A DNA stretch of 64,000 bases from Acidobacteriaceae bacterium. Lineage in GTDB: Bacteria > Acidobacteriota > Terriglobia > Terriglobales > Acidobacteriaceae. This document shows, one piece after another, positions 1 to 7,482 of this stretch; positions within the stretch are counted from its first letter, which is position 1, and each line of letters opens with the position of its first letter. The notes under the pieces were generated by a model. That model saw nothing but the letters and a program-made list of their open reading frames with translations. It did not search any database and was not told the DNA's origin. The position numbers and the translations under genes were made by a program. The stretch is from contig PMAT01000090.1 of NCBI GenBank assembly GCA_003152695.1, positions 55,048-119,047 on the forward strand, given 5' to 3'.

Positions 1-917
1 ACGCTGTGATAGGCGAGCAAGCGCTTCAGATCATGCTCCCCGATCGCGTACAGGACACCCAGCAAGCCGGATACGGCGCCTGCGAACAACACCAGATATC
101 CCCACCAGCTGGGGCCGCTGCCGAGAAAGTCAAAAGCGAAGCGGACAAGACCATAAACTGCGGTTTTCAGCATTACGCCCGACATCAAGGCTGACACCGG
201 ACTGGGCGCGATTGGATGCGCTCTGGGCAGCCACAAATGCAGCGGCACAATTCCGGCCTTGGTTCCAAATCCCGCAAATGCCAGCAAGAAGACCGCGGTG
301 CGCAGCAGCGGCGACATCAAGGCTGCGCTAGCCCGCATCTGTGCGAAATTACTGGCGTGCGGCAGGAACAACAGGAAGGCGCCGATGACCGCTGCCGCGC
401 CGGCATGCATCATGACGAGATAGATAAAAATGTTGTGGCGCCGCTGTTCTGAGTCGCCGTCAATCACGATGAGGCCGGCGGAGAACAGAGTCATCAGTTC
501 CCATCCGAACAGAAACGCAAACGGAGTGGAAGCGGTTACGACCAGAACCATCGACGTCAGGAACAGTGGCAAGAGCACCCACAGCCAGTGCCGGCGTGCT
601 CCGGAATAATGGCGTGGGATGTATGAACTGGAAAACAGGATCACGGGCAGGGAGACCGAGCAAATCAGCAACAGAAAAAACGCGCTGAGCCGATCCATGC
701 TGAGCGCGAACGAGAACGAAGCCACTTGAGAAATATCAACCTGGAACCTTTGCCCACGCCAGAACCCAACCGCTGCAACTGCGGTCCCAACGACTAACGA
801 TCCCATTAGCAGTGCGGCAGGGAGGGCGCGCCCCTTCCTCCACCGATGGGACATCAGAGTCACTATGGGGACCGAGAGCATTGCCACCAGGAACGAATTA
901 AAGGCCAACAGCATCAT
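1..917 (-). CDS. Hydrogenase-4 component B / NuoL-type proton-translocating membrane subunit, N-terminal part
   Basis: Reading the minus strand from ATGATG gives about 305 residues that run off the left edge, so the C-terminus is missing. The protein is almost all membrane segments. It carries the signature of the antiporter-like subunits of complex I and group 4 hydrogenases (HyfB, HycC, NuoL/M): a Trp-Glu pair near residues 139-140, the motif FGTKAGIVPLHLWLPRAHP around 217-234 with the conserved Lys220, Lys251 in a following helix, and EHDLKRLLAYHS at the edge. Such subunits move protons or Na+ across the cytoplasmic membrane; DabB of the inorganic-carbon pump is a relative, so without its neighbours the exact complex is open. 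Upstream, 100 bp away and on the same strand, lies an ArsR regulator. The ribosome binding site is poor, so the start is uncertain. Confidence 0.8.
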   Translation of the reverse strand, partial: MMLLAFNSFLVAMLSVPIVTLMSHRWRKGRALPAALLMGSLVVGTAVAAVGFWRGQRFQVDISQVASFSFALSMDRLSAFFLLLICSVSLPVILFSSSYIPRHYSGARRHWLWVLLPLFLTSMVLVVTASTPFAFLFGWELMTLFSAGLIVIDGDSEQRRHNIFIYLVMMHAGAAAVIGAFLLFLPHASNFAQMRASAALMSPLLRTAVFLLAFAGFGTKAGIVPLHLWLPRAHPIAPSPVSALMSGVMLKTAVYGLVRFAFDFLGSGPSWWGYLVLFAGAVSGLLGVLYAIGEHDLKRLLAYHS

Positions 918-1017
918 CGGGGGAGTCTTCTGTCCGGCTGGCGGTTAGATCGGCACAGGTCAGCATGGAACTCCAAACGCGGCGACTGCTTGCGGTCACC
1001 AGCGACGAACGCGTTGC

Positions 1018-1350
1018 TCACTTCTCCCCCGCCGGGCTGAGTTGAGAAAGGAGATCCCTTATATCTACCAAGTGGTTGTTGAAGACCTGCCGGGCATCGT
1101 CCAGCAAATGAAAGATTGCTCGGTCTGGGACTGAATAATAGACGTTCTGGCCTTCCTTGCGGCCGACTACAATGCTGCTCTTTCGCAAGACTGCAAGTTG
1201 TTGAGAAAGCGTGCTTTGCTCAACTTTAAGACGGGTGCTGAGCTCATTTACTCCGACTTCGCCGGAACGCAGAGCGTCCAGTATTCTGATCCGCATCGGG
1301 TGCGCCAGGGCCTTGAAAAACTCGGCCGTGAATTGTGGTAACTCAGGCAT
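1018..1350 (-). CDS. ArsR/SmtB-family winged-helix repressor without cysteines
   Basis: A 110-residue protein with the ArsR winged-helix fold: AEFFKALAHPMRIRILDAL (first helices), LSTRLKVEQSTLSQQLAVLR (recognition helix, about 38-57) and GRKEGQNVYYSV (wing). It should bind DNA as a dimer. The usual metal site ELCVCDL is here EVGVNEL, and the whole protein has no cysteine; the C-terminal helix also lacks the usual Asp/His pattern, so it probably does not sense arsenite, Cd or Zn by the classic sites. It lies 100 bp upstream of the HyfB-like gene on the same strand and probably regulates it together with itself. An AT-rich dyad sits directly in front of the start codon. Family call is firm; the signal is unknown. 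Confidence 0.85.
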   Translation of the reverse strand: MPELPQFTAEFFKALAHPMRIRILDALRSGEVGVNELSTRLKVEQSTLSQQLAVLRKSSIVVGRKEGQNVYYSVPDRAIFHLLDDARQVFNNHLVDIRDLLSQLSPAGEK

Positions 1351-1354
1351 ATCT

Positions 1355-1376
1355 ATATGTTGCTATATTTGCATAT
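1355..1376. promoter_or_regulatory. AT-rich dyad, possible ArsR operator
   Basis: The arms ATATG (1355-1359) and CATAT (1372-1376) frame a 12-bp AT-rich centre just upstream of the ArsR start codon at 1350. ArsR-family operators are typically AT-rich dyads of this size that overlap their own promoter. Autoregulation is inferred. Confidence 0.4.
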
Positions 1377-1505
1377 TGGATGATACTAAATCAATATGAA
1401 TTGCATCTGTGCCTCGTCACAATCCTGTCCGGCTTTGAAATCAATAACTTCGCAGGGCAGCCGACAAGCGGGTCTGCTATAACTTTGTTGCCATGTTTGA
1501 CCTCT

Positions 1506-1533
1506 TATGGTCAAAAAACTCATCTTCGCTTCC
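1506..1533. repeat. Direct repeat copy 1, possible insertion-sequence end
   Basis: The 27-base stretch 1507-1533 recurs at 2354-2379 with one A fewer in an A-run. The two copies bracket the truncated DUF2971 gene. The second copy lies about 30 bp beyond the stop codon of a transposase-like tail, as the end of an insertion sequence would. Confidence 0.5.
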
Positions 1534-1729
1534 GTTTTTAAGCAAAAATCGTTGCACCGCTCTTGTGATGCCGGCGGCCGACTTTAGACTGGACCACCCA
1601 GCACGCGAGCCTTTCCGGGCATCCGGGATGCGTATAGAGGCGGACCCGCACATGCCTTCCATTTCGACAGGAAATCCACCGACCTTGAATCGTGCTGCGA
1701 AAAATGGACAAAGAGACGCTTCTCCCCAA

Positions 1730-2338
1730 CTAGGTGGCCGTGTTCCTATTATTGGTCCGTGAGTTTGCAAATCCAATCTTGTTCGTCACAACGCGAAATG
1801 TTTTAAACGCGAGGCGTGCTTTCACGATATGAACGGGGCCGATGTAGCCGCCGATCGCTGCTTCGATTTTGCTTCTTGGAATTTCGCAGAGTGGGCCTAC
1901 TATCACCTCTCGCAATTGGATCTTTTCGTCGAAATCATAGAAGAAAAGACCTGTAGCCTGGTCGCGGGTGTCGAGCCGGAACCAACCCCGCCACTCTTCT
2001 TCATAATTCCAGTCCCGATATTTCGTAAAAAGCAACTTTTGTATTGCGGCTTCTGTTAGCGGAAACCGCAGCGGTGTGCGTGAGGCAACGTATTGAACAG
2101 CCTTAATGCTATTGTCGGGCACATCGAATCCAAGGCAAATGCCACGATGGCGGTCGGCATAATGGCTCCACAGAACAGGGTTGTGCCAGTGCAGGCAAAA
2201 ACAAAGCATCCCATACTTCTCTGCCATCTCAGCCTTCCATTTCCGCAAGTCTCTGCGCAGCTCCTTGTCACCCTGGGCTGTGCACCAAAGCTCAAATGGG
2301 TCGTTCAGTTTGTCGGTAGGTTCGCATGATGAAGCATT
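1730..2338 (-). pseudogene. DUF2971-family gene, 5' truncated
   Basis: The minus-strand frame is open from 2338 to a stop at 1730. It reads the family hallmarks KLNDPFELW (about 2312-2286), CFCLHWHNPVLWSHYADRH and YRDWNYEEEWRGW, so it is a DUF2971 protein. These usually carry 30-50 residues before the LNDPFE motif, but here an in-frame TAG at 2339-2341 cuts the frame and there is no ATG before the motif. Internal TTG at 2248 would give only 172 residues without the N-terminal motif. The break falls right beside the second copy of the direct repeat, which suggests that a mobile element removed the 5' end. The function of DUF2971 is unknown. Probably non-functional. Confidence 0.65.
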
Positions 2339-2352
2339 CTAACGGGTACCCG

Positions 2353-2379
2353 TATGGTCAAAAACTCATCTTCGCTTCC
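2353..2379. repeat. Direct repeat copy 2, possible insertion-sequence end
   Basis: Partner of the copy at 1506-1533. It lies between the truncated 5' end of the DUF2971 frame and the stop codon (2409) of a transposase-like C-terminus. Confidence 0.5.
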
Positions 2380-2408
2380 AAGGAAGGGGAGTTTACCCGA
2401 CCGAAGGC

Positions 2409-2573
2409 TCATGCCGCTTCCCGCTCATAGTACTTCAGCAGACCACCCAGTCGTTCCTTGCAACGCCCCATTCCGTTATCCCCGCTCGCCCCTCCATTCG
2501 GCAAGGGGAACAGGAGCCGGTTCTGCTCGGACAAGATAGGAACCTTAATCGTCCACCGCCGGGCGATGATAGA
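2409..2573 (-). pseudogene. Transposase/integrase C-terminal remnant
   Basis: A 54-codon minus-strand frame ends in ERLGGLLKYYEREAA and a stop at 2409. The ending RLGGLLxxYxRxAA is typical of the C-terminus of IS481-type integrase-core transposases. The frame is closed upstream by TGA at 2574-2576 and no catalytic domain is left, so this is a fragment. The assignment rests on a short motif and is tentative. Confidence 0.4.
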
Positions 2574-2810
2574 TCAGCTGTACGTCGCAAAAACTGGGTG
2601 CCAACAAGCTATCGGCTCACTGTTGCGAATAAGCCCCGATCTGCTTGAGCGATACCTCACACACGTTAGAGATAGCGGAATCGAATTGCTTCGCTCCGCG
2701 GGTAACACGTGGCTCTGACTCGCCTTCAGTAACCAATCAAAGCCTTGAGTCTCCCTCATCCAATAGGCCAACGCAACGACCAGTTGTCGAAGCAGCATCA
2801 CAACCCCCAT

Positions 2811-3014
2811 TCAGGCAGTCGGGGCAGACGGTGCCCGATCTAGGATTCGCTTAACCTGTGCGCTGCTCCATGTGCCACCCTTCGATGCTGGGACGCCGCG
2901 CTTGTTCAACTCGCTGGCAATCGCCCTGAGAGTGGTGAACCCGGCCTGCTTGACCTCAGCAATGACGGGCGCGAGGTCTGCCGCACGTTCGTTTGCCTTC
3001 TGGGTTCGGACTGC
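2811..3014 (-). pseudogene. Serine recombinase (resolvase/invertase) C-terminal remnant
   Basis: The minus strand encodes about 67 residues containing ANERAADLAPVIAEVKQAG, TTLRAIASELNKRGVPAS and GGTWSSAQVKRILDR before a TGA at 2811. This is the helix-turn-helix end of resolvase/invertase-type serine recombinases. The frame is closed at 3015-3017 and the N-terminal catalytic domain with the active serine is gone. With the neighbouring transposase tail and tRNA fragment it marks an old insertion site. Confidence 0.7.
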
Positions 3015-3046
3015 TCAGCGAATGTCTAGCGAAACCTTGGGCTGAA

Positions 3047-3184
3047 AACCCAAAGGTCAAATCAGGTACACAGAAGTACACAACTGAGTGTGCTGAGGGT
3101 TCCTGAGGGTACCTGAAGGCTACCGTCCGTGCCTTAGTTTGCTTACGTTTAACATTTCACCGTCATCTCATAACCCAAAGGTCA
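3047..3184. repeat. 13-bp direct repeat pair, possible att core
   Basis: AACCCAAAGGTCA occurs exactly at 3047-3059 and 3172-3184. The second copy lies inside the tRNA-like fragment (anticodon stem and variable loop). The first sits in a hairpin (ACCTTGGG against CCCAAAGGT). Together with the recombinase remnant this could be a relic of site-specific integration. Confidence 0.4.
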
Positions 3185-3211
3185 GTGATTTCAAATCCAT
3201 CCCCGCAACCA
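3167..3211 (+). pseudogene. Decayed 3' half of a tRNA-Met(CAT)
   Basis: The stretch resembles the 3' half of tRNA-Met: loop CTCATAA with CAT at 3169-3171, CCCAA, variable loop AGGTC, a TTCAAAT T-loop at 3190-3196, then CCCCGC and a terminal ACCA at 3208-3211. The T-stem no longer pairs well and no 5' half precedes it. I read it as an attachment-site leftover, not a functional tRNA. Confidence 0.45.
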
Positions 3212-3376
3212 ACCCAATCACAGAGGACTTGGAACCTCCGCCCTTCTAGTCCTGCGGTTGACCTGCCGATTCACTGCAGAATAATTCGAACTTGCTGCAA
3301 CGTAATTCAAACATTACTGCAGTTGAATTCCAACAATTCCAGCCACCGCAGGTTCGGACAAGAGCGCATCTCCGTG

Positions 3377-3388
3377 TAGAATCAAGCC
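3377..3388 (+). promoter_or_regulatory. Extended -10 element TAGAAT six bases before the start codon
   Basis: TAGAAT (3377-3382) is followed by six bases and the ATG at 3389, with TTCGGA (3353-3358) at a possible -35 position. Transcription from here would start at or next to the start codon, giving a leaderless mRNA. The same geometry is found at 5394, 8875 and 32525. Confidence 0.5.
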
Positions 3389-3715
3389 ATGGCTTTCCAC
3401 GAATCCAGCAACGACGGCAACTCGCGCAAAGGCAAGTCTCCACCGCCTGACGACACTCGCCAGGAAGCCGCTTATCTCAAGATGCTGGGCGAAGAACAGC
3501 GTCCCGTTCGCATCAAGCTGATGGACGGCGACGCTGTTCGCGGCTGGATCGAGTATTACGACCGCCGCATGGTGCGCTTGACCCGCGAGGGAGCGCCTAA
3601 CCTGTTCATCTTCAAGCACGAGATTGCCTACATCGCGGAAGACAGTGGACGCAAGCCGCGTCCGGAGGGCCCCGCCTCGGCCAGGAATGGCAGCTCGGCC
3701 CGCGGTCCAGAATGA
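3389..3715 (+). CDS. Hfq-like RNA chaperone (LSm fold)
   Basis: A 108-residue protein with a charged N-terminal tail. Its LSm core runs from about 36 to 84: EEQRPVRIKLMDGDAVRGW (Sm1 strand region), EYYDRRMVRLTREG, then LFIFKHEIAYI, which occupies the place of the Hfq Sm2 motif (YKHAIsTI). A low-complexity basic tail follows. Hfq hexamers bind sRNAs and mRNAs; the divergent Sm2 motif makes substrate preference uncertain. Its stop overlaps the start of the next gene (ATGA, 3712-3715), so the two are translationally coupled. No Shine-Dalgarno sequence precedes the ATG, and a -10 element lies six bases upstream, consistent with a leaderless message. Confidence 0.75.
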   Translation: MAFHESSNDGNSRKGKSPPPDDTRQEAAYLKMLGEEQRPVRIKLMDGDAVRGWIEYYDRRMVRLTREGAPNLFIFKHEIAYIAEDSGRKPRPEGPASARNGSSARGPE

Positions 3716-4596
3716 CGCACTACCTGCCAGAAGTGGAAGCGATTGCCCGCGAAGCCGGGGCGCTGCTCATGGGCTACTTCGCCGGCCACGTTACCATCGA
3801 GTACAAAGGCGACGTCGATCTGGTGACCGAGGCCGACCGCGCCTCGGAAAAAATGATTGTGGAGCGCTTGCGCTCGCGCTGGCCGGAACACGGCATTGTC
3901 GGCGAAGAGGGCGCCCGCAGCGCTCCCGACGCCGACTATCGCTGGTACATCGATCCCCTCGACGGCACGACTAACTTTGCCCACGGCTTTCCCGTATTCT
4001 GCGTCTCGATTGGGCTGGTGCGCAACGCCACCCCAACAAGCGGAAAATCGGCGCTTGTTGGGGACCCCGGTGAAAAAGACGAGCAACTCGAGGTCGGCGT
4101 ACTTTACGATCCGACCCGCGACGAGATGTTCTCTGCGCAGCGCGGCCAGGGCGCGACCCTGAACGGCAAACCGATCCACGTTTCCCAAACCAAGACGCTG
4201 GCGGAATCAATCCTCGGCACCGGCTTTCCCAGCTACAAGCGGCACAAGAATCCCGACATTCACTTTTATCACCAGATCACGTTGCGCTCGCACGGCTTGC
4301 GGCGCGCCGGATCGGCGGCCCTCGACTTGGCCAACGTCGCCTGCGGGCGCTACGACGGCTTCTGGGAATTCAATCTGAATCCGTGGGACACGGCCGCGGG
4401 CGCGCTTTTGGTCCAAGAAGCCGGCGGACGCGTGACCCGCTTTGACGGTGCGCCGTTTCGCCTCGATAGCCGCGAAGTATTGGCGACGAATGGACTCATC
4501 CATCAGGAGCTAATCACGAACTTTGCGGAAATCTTCGCCGGACGCGGGCTGGAGCCGCTACCGTCGCCGGTGGAGTACGCCAAGTCGCACAGCTAG
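3712..4596 (+). CDS. suhB: Inositol monophosphatase-family phosphatase
   Basis: A 294-residue enzyme of the Mg2+-dependent inositol monophosphatase family. Metal ligands are visible in GEEGA (Glu65) and DPLDGTTNF (Asp81, Asp84), with the second motif WDTAAGALLVQEAGG near the C-terminus. It should hydrolyse inositol-1-phosphate or a related sugar phosphate. SuhB in enterobacteria also acts in rRNA transcription, and coupling to an Hfq-like gene is suggestive, but this is inference. Oddly, about 20 residues (106-125, TPTSGKSALVGDPGEKDEQ) are inserted between VSIGLVRN and LEVGVLYDP, which are normally nearly contiguous. The insertion begins with a perfect 12-bp inverted repeat and keeps the frame open. 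Confidence 0.85.
   Translation: MTHYLPEVEAIAREAGALLMGYFAGHVTIEYKGDVDLVTEADRASEKMIVERLRSRWPEHGIVGEEGARSAPDADYRWYIDPLDGTTNFAHGFPVFCVSIGLVRNATPTSGKSALVGDPGEKDEQLEVGVLYDPTRDEMFSAQRGQGATLNGKPIHVSQTKTLAESILGTGFPSYKRHKNPDIHFYHQITLRSHGLRRAGSAALDLANVACGRYDGFWEFNLNPWDTAAGALLVQEAGGRVTRFDGAPFRLDSREVLATNGLIHQELITNFAEIFAGRGLEPLPSPVEYAKSHS
4031..4063. repeat. Palindromic hairpin inside the suhB coding region
   Basis: CCCCAACAAGCG (4031-4042) and CGCTTGTTGGGG (4052-4063) form a perfect 12-bp stem around a 9-base loop. It accounts for the first part of the extra ~20 residues in the phosphatase and does not disturb the frame, like the protein-coding palindromic elements known from Rickettsia. Confidence 0.7.
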
Positions 4597-4777
4597 CTTA
4601 TGCGTGCGTTCTGCTGACAACCATCCTTAATTGAACACTACCGTCCGCGCCCAGGCGCGCTCTCGCTGCGTCCATCGTTTCAGCCGCAGGGACCCGCGTA
4701 ACTATCGAATTTTCGTCTAGTTTCGTCAGCTACTCTCGACTACAATTTCGCCAAGCCTAATACCTAGAGGTGCACTT

Positions 4778-5287
4778 ATGTATCGAGTTGCGATTTGCGC
4801 AATCTTCGTCGCCCTTTGTCTAGCTTCCTTTCCTATCCTGGCGGAGGACAACGCGGGTCCTCACGTATGTGTTGGCGTGCTAGAGGGTGCTGGGGGCCGA
4901 ATCTCCGGTACAGTGGCCCGAGATACCTTAATCAAGTACCTCAACAAGCAGAAGAAGCCGCAGCTTACTGCCGTTCCGCTGGTGTCCTTCCTTCCGAATG
5001 AGGCCTTGACCGAGGCCAAGCAGAAGGCCTGCGAGTACGTGGTCACCACGAATCTGGTGGAGACCCACACCGAGTCAGCTTACCCACCCGGCGTGAACCC
5101 AAACGCAGCTAGCGTCCCTAACTTTTTTGTGACGACCAGCTACAAGTTGAACAAAGTGAGTGACGGGGCCGAGGTCTCGAGCGGTTCTTTCAAGGCGCAG
5201 GACACAGGCTCGATCCAGAATGCTATTGGCTTCACCCTGAACAAGATGGCGGCAAAGGTGGACGGCGCAATCAAGGGCGCGAAATAG
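4778..5287 (+). CDS. Secreted conserved hypothetical protein
   Basis: A 169-residue protein with a clear signal peptide (MYRVAICAIFVALCLASFPILA, cleavage near residue 22) and ribosome binding site AGAGGTG. The mature part contains VCVGVLEGAGGRISGTVARDTLIKYL, a central VVTTNLVE strand and C-terminal SGSFKAQDTGSIQNAIGFTLNKMAAKV. This resembles periplasmic proteins that combine a nucleation-type repeat with a conserved Cys pair (Cys residues in HVCVGV and KACEYV), but I do not recognise a named family. It stands alone between suhB and the aconitase-family gene. Function unknown. Confidence 0.7.
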   Translation: MYRVAICAIFVALCLASFPILAEDNAGPHVCVGVLEGAGGRISGTVARDTLIKYLNKQKKPQLTAVPLVSFLPNEALTEAKQKACEYVVTTNLVETHTESAYPPGVNPNAASVPNFFVTTSYKLNKVSDGAEVSSGSFKAQDTGSIQNAIGFTLNKMAAKVDGAIKGAK

Positions 5288-5393
5288 CCGGTCGCTGGGC
5301 GTCAGACCGATTCGAGATGTGCTGGCGGTTTTGGGCCCCGTGCATCGTCTCGAACGAAAGTTCGGGGTTGCGTTCGGGCCGCTGTTTCTGCGG

Positions 5394-5405
5394 TAAAATC
5401 ACTCG
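5394..5405 (+). promoter_or_regulatory. TAAAAT six bases before the GTG start
   Basis: TAAAAT at 5394-5399 is followed by six bases and the GTG at 5406. No Shine-Dalgarno sequence is present. Same leaderless geometry as at 3377. Confidence 0.45.
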
Positions 5406-7442
5406 GTGAACAACTCGCTGTTGAACCGCACCGTTGCCAAGCGCCCCGACATGGTCCGTCTCCAGGGCCGCATTCTGTTCCTTACCGAAGATCCCGAGCT
5501 CATCAAGCGCCAGCTTGCTGGCGAAGACCTCCCCTGGGACACGCAACATCCCGAGCGCAATCCCAAGTTGCGCGACGACATCTCCACCGACGAAATTACG
5601 CCGGCGCACATCTGCTTTTTCTTCGACGAGACGCTGGGCGAATTTCCCTACACCGGCCTGAAGTGCGGCAATGAAACGCCGATCAAGCGCGGGGATGTGA
5701 AGCGCAGCGGCTTCGTGTGTGCGGTGAGCGGCAAGCGGCGCGGTAAAGGATCGAGCCGCGAACAATCGCCCTACGCCGAGATGTCGGCCGGCATCAAGCT
5801 GGTGATCGCGGAAAACATTGAGCGCATCTACAAGCAGAATTGCCAAAACCTGGGTGTGCTGACCTCGACCGAGTTTGGATTGATCGACAAGATCCGCCGG
5901 GGCGAAGAAATTCCGCTGACGGAGTTTACCCGGGGCGAAGACGAGATCACTCGCCAGGTGATCGAGTACGGCGGCCTGTTTCCGTTCAACGTCGCCCGCT
6001 TGCAGGGCAAGGTATTTCTGCCGCCGATCCAGACTAAGCCGCGCCCCATGACCATCGCGGAGAAAATTTTCGCGCGCCACATGGTGCACGGCGCCAATCA
6101 GGTTGGAGTCGAGGCGGTAAAGCCCGGCGACACTGGATTCGCGCGCACTGATCTGCGCTTCAGTCACGAATACGTCACGCCCATGGCGGCCATTTTCTTC
6201 GAGCACTTTCTGGGCAAGGACGCGCCGGTCACCGACGCCGGCACCATCCTGTTCTTCCGCGATCACCTGACTTTCCTTGATGAAGTGCTGTCGGAAGAAA
6301 AGCGCAAGATGGGACTGCTGGACCTGGCGACCCAGTTGAAGCTAAAGCAGGAAGACTTCGCCAAATCGCGCGGCATCAAGCTGCACGGCGAGTTGCGCGA
6401 TCGCAAAGGCTCGGAAGGCATCTGCCATTCCATCGTGACCGAGAGCTATGCGCTGCCCGGGCAGCTCAATGTCGGCTCCGATTCACACACGCCGCACGTT
6501 GGCGCAATGGGCTGCGTGGCCTTCGGCATCGGCACTACCGATGTTTTCAATTCCTGGTTCACCAAAGACGTGCGCGTGAAAGTTCCGGAGTCGGTGAAGG
6601 TGGTCATTCGCGGCAAGAAGCGCGAGAACGTCACCGCCAAAGATTTCATCCTGAAGCTGCTCTCCCTGGAGCACATCCGACACGGGCATGCCTTGGCGAA
6701 GGTCATCGAGTATTCCGGTGAGGCCATCGAGGCCCTGGGCGTGGACGAACGCGCCACCATGACCAACATGGCGGCGGAGATCGGCGGATTTACCGGCATC
6801 GTGGCGCCCGATCAGAAGGTGGTTGACTTCCTGATGGAACGGCGCGGCATGAGCGAGAACGAAGCTGCAACGCTGATTGAAGACCTGTACAGCGATCCCG
6901 ACGCGCACTACGCGCATGTGATCGAACTCGACGCCGCGGAAATCTATCCCATGGTGGCGACCCCTGGCGATCCCGGCAACGGCAAGTTCGTGCGCGAACT
7001 GAATACGCCGGTCCCGGTGGAGATCGCCTACGGGGGCACCTGCACCGCCGGCAAGAACGAAGACATGGACATGTACGCGCGCGTGCTCAGCGATGCCTTG
7101 AAGCAAGGCAAGAGGGTGGCACAGAACTGCAAGTTCTATCTCCAGTTTGGATCGCAGGAGACGCGCGAATACTGCGTGCGTAAGGGCTACCTCGACGTCT
7201 TCAGCAGGGCCGGCGCGCAGGTGATTGAGCCCAGTTGCGGGGCCTGCATCAACGCCGGACCGGGTGTCTCCACGCGTCCCGACCAGGTGGTCATCAGTGC
7301 ACAGAACCGAAACTTCCCCGGGCGCAGCGGTCCGGGGCAAATGTATCTGGCGAGCCCATTGACCGTGGCGGCCAGCGCCATCGCCGGCTACATCGTCGAG
7401 TACGAACCGGCCAGCGCGCGCGAACCCGCACACGCGGCGTGA
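5406..7442 (+). CDS. Aconitase/isopropylmalate-isomerase family hydro-lyase with swivel domain first
   Basis: A 678-residue iron-sulfur hydro-lyase. The small swivel (LeuD-like) domain comes first: DDISTDEITPAHI and KGSSREQSPYAE at about 60-125. The large catalytic (LeuC-like) domain follows with GSDSHTPHVGAMGC. Cluster ligands are Cys546 (GGTCTAGK), Cys611 and Cys614 (SCGACINAGPG), and FPGRSGPGQMYLASP lies near the end. The swivel-first order matches AcnB, but the HEAT-like N-terminal domain of AcnB is missing; AcnA and IRP have the swivel last. It may isomerise citrate, isopropylmalate or methylcitrate; the sequence alone does not decide. GTG is chosen because a -10 element sits six bases before it; ATG at 5451 is an alternative. 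Confidence 0.85.
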   Translation: MNNSLLNRTVAKRPDMVRLQGRILFLTEDPELIKRQLAGEDLPWDTQHPERNPKLRDDISTDEITPAHICFFFDETLGEFPYTGLKCGNETPIKRGDVKRSGFVCAVSGKRRGKGSSREQSPYAEMSAGIKLVIAENIERIYKQNCQNLGVLTSTEFGLIDKIRRGEEIPLTEFTRGEDEITRQVIEYGGLFPFNVARLQGKVFLPPIQTKPRPMTIAEKIFARHMVHGANQVGVEAVKPGDTGFARTDLRFSHEYVTPMAAIFFEHFLGKDAPVTDAGTILFFRDHLTFLDEVLSEEKRKMGLLDLATQLKLKQEDFAKSRGIKLHGELRDRKGSEGICHSIVTESYALPGQLNVGSDSHTPHVGAMGCVAFGIGTTDVFNSWFTKDVRVKVPESVKVVIRGKKRENVTAKDFILKLLSLEHIRHGHALAKVIEYSGEAIEALGVDERATMTNMAAEIGGFTGIVAPDQKVVDFLMERRGMSENEAATLIEDLYSDPDAHYAHVIELDAAEIYPMVATPGDPGNGKFVRELNTPVPVEIAYGGTCTAGKNEDMDMYARVLSDALKQGKRVAQNCKFYLQFGSQETREYCVRKGYLDVFSRAGAQVIEPSCGACINAGPGVSTRPDQVVISAQNRNFPGRSGPGQMYLASPLTVAASAIAGYIVEYEPASAREPAHAA

Positions 7443-7482
7443 GCACCAGTAAGAATTTCCTTCGTACCCGGATCAGGATAAG

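Larger units (their letters stand above)
1351..1729. other. Non-coding stretch between the ArsR gene and the DUF2971 remnant
   Basis: Apart from the operator-like dyad at 1355-1376 and one copy of the 26-27 bp repeat at 1506-1533, I see no credible gene here. Short frames exist on both strands, but none resembles a protein or has a ribosome binding site. Confidence 0.5.

Noticed and set aside
1477-1776. 99-codon minus-strand frame after the ArsR gene
   Set aside because: No ribosome binding site, overlaps the end of the DUF2971 remnant and the direct repeat, and its sequence shows no fold-like pattern.
5271-6266. Long minus-strand frame inside the aconitase-family gene
   Set aside because: A shadow of a GC-rich gene; His/Arg/Ala-rich sequence without motif. 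The same holds for long antisense frames at 6483-7433, 8811-10013, 33520-34662 and 58512-60848.
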